From an uncultured bacterium (GTDB lineage: Bacteria; Armatimonadota; Zipacnadia; Zipacnadales; Zipacnadaceae): a stretch of 7,770 nucleotides of DNA. This document shows, one piece after another, positions 6,365 to 7,770 of this stretch. The first letter of the stretch is position 1. Every line of letters starts with the position of its first letter. The stretch covers positions 1-7,770 of the forward strand of contig CALFVE010000128.1 of the NCBI GenBank assembly GCA_937928475.1. Direction: 5' to 3'. The position numbers and the translations under genes are program-made. The notes under the pieces are model-generated. The model worked only from the letters and a program-made list of their open reading frames with translations, was not told where the DNA came from and made no database searches.

Positions 6365-6398
6365 CCGGTTCCCCCGCAGTCGGGTGTTCCGAGACTGG

Positions 6399-7682
6399 CT
6401 ACTCTTCCTCCGGCTCTATCTCTAGCGGAATGGCGCCCGCCTCCAGGTCGGCCAGCGTGCCCTCGCCGCCCATGAGCAGCTCGCGGATCATGCGGGCCTG
6501 TTCCGGGGTGATCGTGCTGGCGTGGCTGGTAACCCCAATGCTCTCCTCCTGGAGGATCTCCACCAGGTCCTTGCTCTCTACCCCCAACTCGCGCGCCAGT
6601 TCATAGACGCGGATGCGGGCCGGCTCGGCCGGCGGCTTCGGGGCGGCCGCCGGCGCCAGCCCGGCTTCCACCTGGGCAGCCCATTGGGCCTCGCTGCGGA
6701 TGTCAATTTTCCAACCGGTGAGCTGCGCCGCCAGGCGTACATTCTGACCCCGTCGCCCGATTGCCAGGGACAACTGGTCATCGGGCGCAATCACCGTGGC
6801 CGAATGGGTATCCTCATGCAGCACGACTTCTTTGACTCGGGCCGGCGATAAGGCGGCCTTGATGAAACTGGGGACGTCCTCCGCCCAGCGCACGATGTCA
6901 ATCTTCTCGCCCCGCAGTTCATCCACGATCGCCTGCACCCGGGCCCCCCGGTGGCCGACACAGGCTCCTACTGGATCCACCTGAGTATCGTTGGACCACA
7001 CCGCCACCTTCGACCGCGCGCCCGGCTCACGGGCCACCGACTTGATCTCCACCACCCCCTCGTAGACCTCCGGGACCTCCAACTCAAACAGGCGGATCAC
7101 TAGCGAGGGATGAGTGCGGCTGACATAGATCTGGGGCCCTTTGGTGGTGCGCTTGACCTCCAGTACGTAGACCTTCAGCCGTTGCCCGAACCGATAGGAC
7201 TCGCCAGGGATCTGTTCGTAGGAGGGCAGAACCGCTTCCACTCGACCCAGGGCGATGTAGACGTTGCGGCCGTCACGCCGCTGCACCTCCCCGGTCACCA
7301 CCTCTCCCAGGCGGGCCGAGTACTCGTCGAAGACCATCTCCCGCTCGGCTTCCCGGATGCGCTGCATCACCACCTGCTTGGCGGTCTGGGCGGCGATCCG
7401 GCCGAAGTCCGCGGTGTCAATCTCATGCTCTTCGTAGGCCAGCTCCTGCAGGGTCGCGTCCGCCGGCTCCCCCTCTTCCGTGACCGGGAACAAGGGCCGG
7501 CGAGCAAACATGCGCACTCGCCGCGCCTGCGGGTCAATCTCGATGCGCACGTCCTCCTGTGTGCCGTAGTGCTTGCGATAGGCCGAAGACATGGCAGCCT
7601 CAACCGTCTGCAGCAGAGAGGACATGGCAATGTCTTTCTCCTTCTGCAGTTGCTCCAGCGCCTCGATGAACTCTCCGTCCAT
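6399..7682 (-). CDS. nusA: Transcription termination/antitermination factor NusA with C-terminal IF2_N-like domain
   Basis: NusA binds RNA polymerase and the nascent RNA and modulates pausing, intrinsic termination and antitermination. The 427-residue protein has the RNAP-binding N-terminal domain (1 to about 125). The S1 domain follows (about 127-192, GEVVTGEVQRRDGRNVYIAL), then KH1 with DPVGACVGHRG (236-246) and KH2 with LSLAIGRRGQNVRLAAQ (304-320). After an Ala/Pro linker (331-355) it carries an unexpected segment at 357-403, IRVYELARELGVESKDLVEI onward through VTSHASTITPEQA. This matches the IF2_N module usually found at the N-terminus of IF-2. An acidic tail ending EPEEE follows. The acidic repeats of proteobacterial NusA are absent. 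The ATG at 7682 is preceded by AGGAG and AGGGAAG. It is the first complete gene of the operon and lies 60 nt upstream of infB. NusA identity is certain. The domain call rests on recalled consensus. Confidence 0.96.
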   Translation of the reverse strand: MDGEFIEALEQLQKEKDIAMSSLLQTVEAAMSSAYRKHYGTQEDVRIEIDPQARRVRMFARRPLFPVTEEGEPADATLQELAYEEHEIDTADFGRIAAQTAKQVVMQRIREAEREMVFDEYSARLGEVVTGEVQRRDGRNVYIALGRVEAVLPSYEQIPGESYRFGQRLKVYVLEVKRTTKGPQIYVSRTHPSLVIRLFELEVPEVYEGVVEIKSVAREPGARSKVAVWSNDTQVDPVGACVGHRGARVQAIVDELRGEKIDIVRWAEDVPSFIKAALSPARVKEVVLHEDTHSATVIAPDDQLSLAIGRRGQNVRLAAQLTGWKIDIRSEAQWAAQVEAGLAPAAAPKPPAEPARIRVYELARELGVESKDLVEILQEESIGVTSHASTITPEQARMIRELLMGGEGTLADLEAGAIPLEIEPEEE

Positions 7683-7770
7683 TCTTCCCTATCACTCCTG
7701 AACTAGCGTAGGTGGCGACCCGAGCCGCGGCGGGCGGCTCCGGGGCGCTCCATCATGGTGCAGGTTTTCG
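7683..7770 (-). other. Upstream region of nusA, with inverted repeat
   Basis: These 88 nt precede nusA. A perfect inverted repeat GAGCCGC-CCGCC-GCGGCTC occupies 7740-7722 and lacks a following T-tract, so it is not a typical terminator. One minus-strand frame is open from the window edge to a TGATAG double stop at 7694-7689, next to the nusA ribosome binding site (CAGGAG, 7700-7695). Another frame ends at TGA at 7755-7753. Upstream of nusA one expects rimP, but neither tail is recognisable as RimP, so I do not call a gene. No promoter hexamers were seen. Confidence 0.4.

Noticed and set aside
5506..6606. 366-codon open frame on the plus strand
   Set aside because: It is antisense to the infB G domain and the nusA end, is Ser/Ala/Arg-rich and has no recognisable motif.

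Overview
The window is a GC-rich, tightly packed bacterial chromosomal segment in which every gene I can support lies on the minus strand. Read in the direction of transcription (high to low coordinates) the order is nusA, infB, ylxP (DUF503), rbfA, nrnA (DHH/DHHA1 phosphoesterase), truB, ribF, and then the first 84 codons of ffh, which runs off the window. This is the classic transcription/translation/ribosome-maturation operon of bacteria (nusA-infB operon). The presence of ylxP between infB and rbfA, and of a DHH phosphoesterase between rbfA and truB, resembles Gram-positive, Chloroflexota- and Armatimonadota-type arrangements rather than proteobacterial ones. I cannot name the organism. 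The high GC content and Gram-positive-like gene order fit an uncultured, deep-branching high-GC lineage, but that is inference.

Region by region: 7683-7770 holds the leader of nusA (possibly the very end of an upstream gene) with a perfect 7-bp inverted repeat. 6399-7682 is nusA, and its C-terminus carries an extra domain that looks like the IF2_N module of initiation factor IF-2. 6339-6398 is a short spacer holding a strong ribosome binding site inside a small hairpin, just before a TTG start. 4341-6338 is infB. 4220-4340 is a 121-nt spacer. 3932-4219 is ylxP. 3699-3931 is a 233-nt spacer, the largest in the operon, full of inverted and tandem repeats. 3300-3698 is rbfA. nrnA, truB and ribF follow, with a 3-nt gap, a TGATG overlap and an ATGA overlap. 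A near-consensus housekeeping promoter overlaps the ribF stop codon and gives ffh its own transcription start, with a structured leader of about 130 nt.

The gene products act around the nascent transcript and the 30S subunit. NusA controls pausing, termination and antitermination. IF-2 places initiator tRNA. RbfA matures the 30S subunit, TruB modifies U55 of tRNA, NrnA removes nanoRNAs and probably pAp, RibF makes FMN and FAD, and Ffh targets nascent membrane proteins.

The most interesting observation is the IF2_N-like domain on NusA next to an IF-2 that appears to have only one, diverged, copy of that domain. In addition, ylxR and ylxQ, which often sit between nusA and infB in Gram-positive bacteria, are missing. 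No plus-strand gene, RNA gene, CRISPR array or insertion sequence could be supported.
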